Under the pieces are notes generated by a model that had not been told where the DNA came from, did not search any database, and worked only from the letters and a program-made list of their open reading frames with translations. The position numbers were made by a program, and so were the translations under genes. A stretch of DNA of 7,850 bases. Source: Chromatiales bacterium (GTDB lineage Bacteria > Pseudomonadota > Gammaproteobacteria > Chromatiales > Chromatiaceae). Below, one piece after another: positions 5,080-7,850 of the stretch; the first letter of the stretch is position 1, and each line of letters starts with the position of its first letter. The stretch is taken from the NCBI GenBank assembly GCA_022360595.1, contig JAKSCN010000395.1:1-7850 (forward strand). Direction: 5' to 3'.

Positions 5080-6165
5080 CTAAGGAGACAGGCCGTTTTT
5101 TCTCCCAAATAACCGGCCAAGGCGCGCACCGAGAGAGAGCCCTTTTTTACCCACCGGTTCACCACCAGGCACTACGAAAGCATCGCTAAAGCACTGATCT
5201 TCAGGATGACCAAACGCCGGAAAAACCTCCCGACCGGCATCAATCATCGCGGGGGGCCCGGCCATGTAGATATCAAACCCGGAGAGATCAGGGTGATCCT
5301 CCACAACTGCCTGATGCACCGGGCCGGTTCTGCCCTGCCAACCACTGTCAGAACTGGAGAGCACGGGAACATAGTTCAATTGAGGGTATTGCGCCGCCAG
5401 CTCATGCGCCCAGGTATCCTGATAAAGCCCGGCTGAGGCGCGCGCGCCCCAATACAGGTGAAACTGCCTATCGGCGGCATTTTCCAGTACCGACTCCAAC
5501 ATCACTTTGATCGGTGCGAAGCCGGTGCCGCCCGCAACAAAAATAACAGGCCGCCTGGATTGTCCATCCAGTAGAAAAGCACCTAGCGGTCCCTCCAAGT
5601 GCAGCACATCCCCCAGCTTTATCGACGACAACTGCCGGTCGGTAAAATAGCCGCCCGGCACACGGCGTATATGGAACTCCAAACGCCCTGCCGGGCTATA
5701 TCGATTGGCCAGGGAAAAAGCCCGGCGCTGCCCATTTTCCAGCAGAAAGTCGACATACTGCCCCGGGTGATAGCCAAACTCCACACCATCGGGCAAGCGC
5801 AGCACCAAACGGATGACATCTTCAGCCAGCCGCTCAATCACTTCCACCACGGCCGACTGGACACTCTTTTCATAATGCTTCATCCGGCGCTGTTGAAATT
5901 TCACTAAAAGATCTTCAACGGGCGTCGCCTTGCAGGTGACAACCATGCCCTGGTCGATCTCCCAACGCGAGAGGATATCGGGTATATAATCGTTCAGATA
6001 ACGCCACTCTCCCTCGGCCACCTCAGCCTTACACCCCCCGCACTGGCCATTACGGCAACCGTGAGGAAACTCGACCTCCCCACGCAACGCTGCATCTACA
6101 ATGGACTCTCCTTCCAGCACCTCGAAGGCGATATCCTCAGGGTCGATAGCCACACGATAGCCCAT
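5080..6165 (-). CDS. [2Fe-2S] ferredoxin-FAD-NAD(P)H oxidoreductase
   Basis: This is a three-domain electron-transfer flavoprotein (361 residues) of the family that includes CDP-6-deoxy-glucoseen reductase (AscD) and oxygenase reductase components. It would pass electrons between NAD(P)H, FAD and a plant-type [2Fe-2S] cluster. The N-terminal ferredoxin domain has Cys37, Cys42, Cys45 (C-R-N-G-Q-C-G-G-C) and Cys78. The FAD-binding motif R-R-A-F-S-L-A-N is at 147-154, the nucleotide-binding G-G-T-G-F-A-P at 212-218, and C-F-S-D-A-F near the C-terminus. Residues 334-361 add a Gly/Lys/Arg/Leu tail. The frame is open up to 6435, but that part overlaps the pseudopilin gene. ATG 6165 is chosen because AAAGGGG precedes it and the ferredoxin fold begins there. 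It is the third gene of an operon, 4 nt after the pseudopilin stop. No oxygenase, deoxysugar or other partner gene is adjacent, so the physiological acceptor is unknown. Confidence 0.88.
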   Translation of the reverse strand: MGYRVAIDPEDIAFEVLEGESIVDAALRGEVEFPHGCRNGQCGGCKAEVAEGEWRYLNDYIPDILSRWEIDQGMVVTCKATPVEDLLVKFQQRRMKHYEKSVQSAVVEVIERLAEDVIRLVLRLPDGVEFGYHPGQYVDFLLENGQRRAFSLANRYSPAGRLEFHIRRVPGGYFTDRQLSSIKLGDVLHLEGPLGAFLLDGQSRRPVIFVAGGTGFAPIKVMLESVLENAADRQFHLYWGARASAGLYQDTWAHELAAQYPQLNYVPVLSSSDSGWQGRTGPVHQAVVEDHPDLSGFDIYMAGPPAMIDAGREVFPAFGHPEDQCFSDAFVVPGGEPVGKKGLSLGARLGRLFGRKNGLSP

Positions 6166-6169
6166 CGTT

Positions 6170-6667
6170 TCACCCCTTTGGATCATACTTACTGAGCGCG
6201 CGATCACGCTTGCGGGCGATCCGACTGGTTCCCCGGTAGACAGAGCCAAACAGCGCCCAGTCCGCCACATCGTCGGTATCACTGACAACACCGTCAGGTC
6301 CCAACGAGTAGAGGTCAAATCCACGGCCACTGAACTGTCCCGGATTATCGTACTGATAGAGGTTACCCCAAGGATCTGTCGGCACCGCCTCCAGATACCC
6401 GGCGTCAACCAGCACTTGCAAGCCGCCCTCCTCACTCAGTGGAGGACGCTTATCCAAGTCATAACTGTAGGCGCCCAGGGCGCTCTTCAACAGCATAATC
6501 CCCTCCCTGGCCTGCCGCAGCCGCTTCTCATCGTCGCTCTCCATCGCCATTACAAAATGCACGGTCAAGCCCCCCAGAATCCCAATAAACACCAGGCTGA
6601 CCATCAATTCGACAAAGCCAAAACCGCGCTGACACCGCACATTGACACAACTGTTACGCTTGCACAT
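6170..6667 (-). CDS. GspG-like type II secretion pseudopilin
   Basis: This is a type IV pilin-like protein (165 residues). The prepilin peptidase site is R-G with cleavage after Gly15, giving mature F-G-F-V-E with the essential Glu5 (Glu20), followed by the hydrophobic helix to about residue 42. GspG hallmarks follow: E-E-G-G-L-Q-V-L (79-86), D-P-W-G-N (98-102), D-L-Y-S-L-G-P-D-G (118-126) and the calcium-site-like D-T-D-D-V-A-D-W (130-137). The basic tail after 145 is longer than in typical GspG (about 145 residues). The leader is unusual, with cysteines at 2, 7 and 12; a GTG at codon 10 would give a more ordinary short leader, but GGGGAG before the ATG supports the longer one. No other secretion-system gene is visible, so this is a lone pseudopilin inside a redox operon. 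It starts 1 nt after the cytochrome stop codon (TGATATG), implying tight coupling. Confidence 0.85.
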   Translation of the reverse strand: MCKRNSCVNVRCQRGFGFVELMVSLVFIGILGGLTVHFVMAMESDDEKRLRQAREGIMLLKSALGAYSYDLDKRPPLSEEGGLQVLVDAGYLEAVPTDPWGNLYQYDNPGQFSGRGFDLYSLGPDGVVSDTDDVADWALFGSVYRGTSRIARKRDRALSKYDPKG

Positions 6668-6668
6668 A

Positions 6669-7850
6669 TCACTCTACTCCCCGGGCGCTGGCTGTCATCA
6701 TAGGCGCCTCAAGCTGGGTGCTGGTCTCGACCATCAACACCGGTGGAATAACCACTTTGGAAATATCGAACGTCAACGCTGGTTGTTGGTACTCGGCAAT
6801 ATTTTTCAGGATGTCCTGCAACGCCAGGCGGTACCACAATTTAGCCTCGACCCTGAACGGTCCTTGCGCATTGGCGGGCAGATCGATGCTGTAAGCAATA
6901 CGGTCACTCTCTTTGGGGCGAATCGGATGACGGGTATAGCTGAGGGAATCGATATCGAACAGAATATGGCGGGTGTTGAGAGTGCCGTCATCATCCCTCA
7001 TCTGCTTCAGGTAGATCACCGCTTCAGGATCGATCTCACCGGTCTGGTCATTGAACCAGCCATTGTCATAGACCTTCTCGCCGTTGGCATCGGTCACCAT
7101 CACCTGCACCCACATGTGGCGCTGATCCAGTGGCCCGGTCGGCAGATAGTGGCCCGCGCCACTATTGGTGACTATCACCTCCAGCTCCGCCTTGTTGCCC
7201 ACCATCGATTTGGTTTCAACGTTGATGTCAGCCGCAACCTGGAGTAGCCCCAGGATCAGATCCTGCTGCTTCTGCAGATCAGCCAACCACTCCTCGCCGG
7301 TCATGAATACATTCTTACCAGGCACCCAACCACCACGCAGCTCAACCAGCTTGGAGCCCAACATATCGGCAGCGGTCAGCAGATAATTGTTGCCCACAAA
7401 GCGGTGCGATACGACCCGTTCAGGCTTTTCACCCCGTTTCAGCGCCGCCACATACTCAGCCGGATCGGGGTGCATATGGCAGTCCTGGCACTGGATGCCC
7501 TCTTCGGCGTAGTCACTCAGACGCCACTCATCAAAGGTCTCCTGCAGGTGAACCGGGAAGTCGCCATTGACCCGGGTGGGACGAATCTCGGTGTGGCAGC
7601 TACCACACATCTCCGACTGCCCCATGAGTGGATTATGGGTCTTCGCCTGCATCGCTTTGGCGTGCTCTTCCGGCGCCGCCATGATCAGCGCCGGGTCGAG
7701 ATAGCGGTGCATCTCGTTGAACTTCAAGGTCAGCGAGCCGTTACCGATCAGCGGGCGCGACTCGACTGCGGTATGGCAAACGATACAGGAAGCACCCTCT
7801 TCCAGCGCCTCGTTGGGCCCGACCACCGGCAACGGTGTGCCCTCGCCGGC
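6669..7850 (-). CDS. Multihaem c-type cytochrome, 5' truncated by window edge
   Basis: This is the C-terminal part of a periplasmic or surface-exposed multihaem cytochrome. Three CXXCH haem-attachment sites are visible: C-I-V-C-H (nt 7773-7787), then C-G-S-C-H and C-Q-D-C-H about 60 and 99 residues further on. Several non-motif histidines (for example M-H-R-Y-L-D and V-S-H-R-F-V-G-N-N) are candidate distal ligands. The roughly 180 C-terminal residues contain no haem motif and appear rich in beta strands, opening with G-H-Y-L-P-T-G. I recall such a module in other proteobacterial multihaem cytochromes but cannot name it. The frame stays open to the right edge of the window with no stop. A TTG at 7832 is internal, so the signal peptide and probably further haem sites lie outside. 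No membrane anchor is seen at the C-terminus. It is the first visible gene of the operon with the pseudopilin and reductase. Confidence 0.9.
   Translation of the reverse strand, partial: AGEGTPLPVVGPNEALEEGASCIVCHTAVESRPLIGNGSLTLKFNEMHRYLDPALIMAAPEEHAKAMQAKTHNPLMGQSEMCGSCHTEIRPTRVNGDFPVHLQETFDEWRLSDYAEEGIQCQDCHMHPDPAEYVAALKRGEKPERVVSHRFVGNNYLLTAADMLGSKLVELRGGWVPGKNVFMTGEEWLADLQKQQDLILGLLQVAADINVETKSMVGNKAELEVIVTNSGAGHYLPTGPLDQRHMWVQVMVTDANGEKVYDNGWFNDQTGEIDPEAVIYLKQMRDDDGTLNTRHILFDIDSLSYTRHPIRPKESDRIAYSIDLPANAQGPFRVEAKLWYRLALQDILKNIAEYQQPALTFDISKVVIPPVLMVETSTQLEAPMMTASARGVE

Noticed and set aside
6166..6435. 90-codon N-terminal extension of the reductase up to 6435
   Set aside because: It overlaps the pseudopilin gene in another frame, its product is Arg/Cys/Trp-rich without resemblance to the family, and the ferredoxin domain starts cleanly at 6165.
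6642..7247. 201-codon open frame on the plus strand
   Set aside because: It is antisense to the multihaem cytochrome, which has CXXCH motifs. The plus-strand product is His-rich only because of the complementary codons.

Overview
The window looks like chromosomal DNA of a gammaproteobacterium with mid-range GC. This rests on the gene families: a YnbB-like CDP-diglyceride synthase, paired bacterioferritins with Bfd, a GspG-type pseudopilin and a multihaem c-type cytochrome. An environmental, redox-versatile (possibly sulfur-oxidising) species would fit, but that is inference and no taxonomic marker gene is present. I see no rRNA, tRNA, CRISPR array, transposase or integrase.

Layout. (1) Positions 1-1514, plus strand: the 3' part of a CdsA-family phosphatidate cytidylyltransferase whose start lies left of the window, followed closely by a PlsC-family lysophospholipid acyltransferase. 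(2) 1648-3279, plus strand: a large predicted lipoprotein with an N-terminal region I do not recognise and a C-terminal circularly permuted papain-like (YiiX/YebB type) hydrolase domain. It ends at a strong hairpin (3313-3341) that can serve both converging transcription units. (3) 3379-4336, minus strand: two tandem bacterioferritin genes. 4587-4787, plus strand: bfd, divergent from them across a 250-bp AT-rich control region with a Fur-box-like site. A possible 47-residue basic protein follows bfd at 4790-4933. (4) 4934-5079: a short noncoding stretch with a 15-bp tandem repeat. (5) 5080-7850, minus strand: a tight three-gene operon read right to left, comprising a multihaem cytochrome c (5' end outside the window), a GspG-like pseudopilin and a [2Fe-2S]/FAD/NAD(P)H oxidoreductase. 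Its gaps are 1 and 4 nt.

How the genes work together. CdsA and PlsC make phosphatidic acid and CDP-diacylglycerol, and the neighbouring permuted papain-like lipoprotein may act on lipids or acyl groups in the envelope. The bacterioferritin pair splits the work: one subunit keeps the ferroxidase centre but lacks the haem ligand Met52. The other keeps Met52 but has lost five of six ferroxidase ligands. They probably form a mixed iron-storage shell, from which Bfd would mobilise iron by reducing the haem. The right-hand operon joins a periplasmic or extracellular multihaem cytochrome to a lone pseudopilin and a cytoplasmic-type flavoprotein reductase. That is an unusual combination and the best candidate here for an undescribed electron-transfer or export system.
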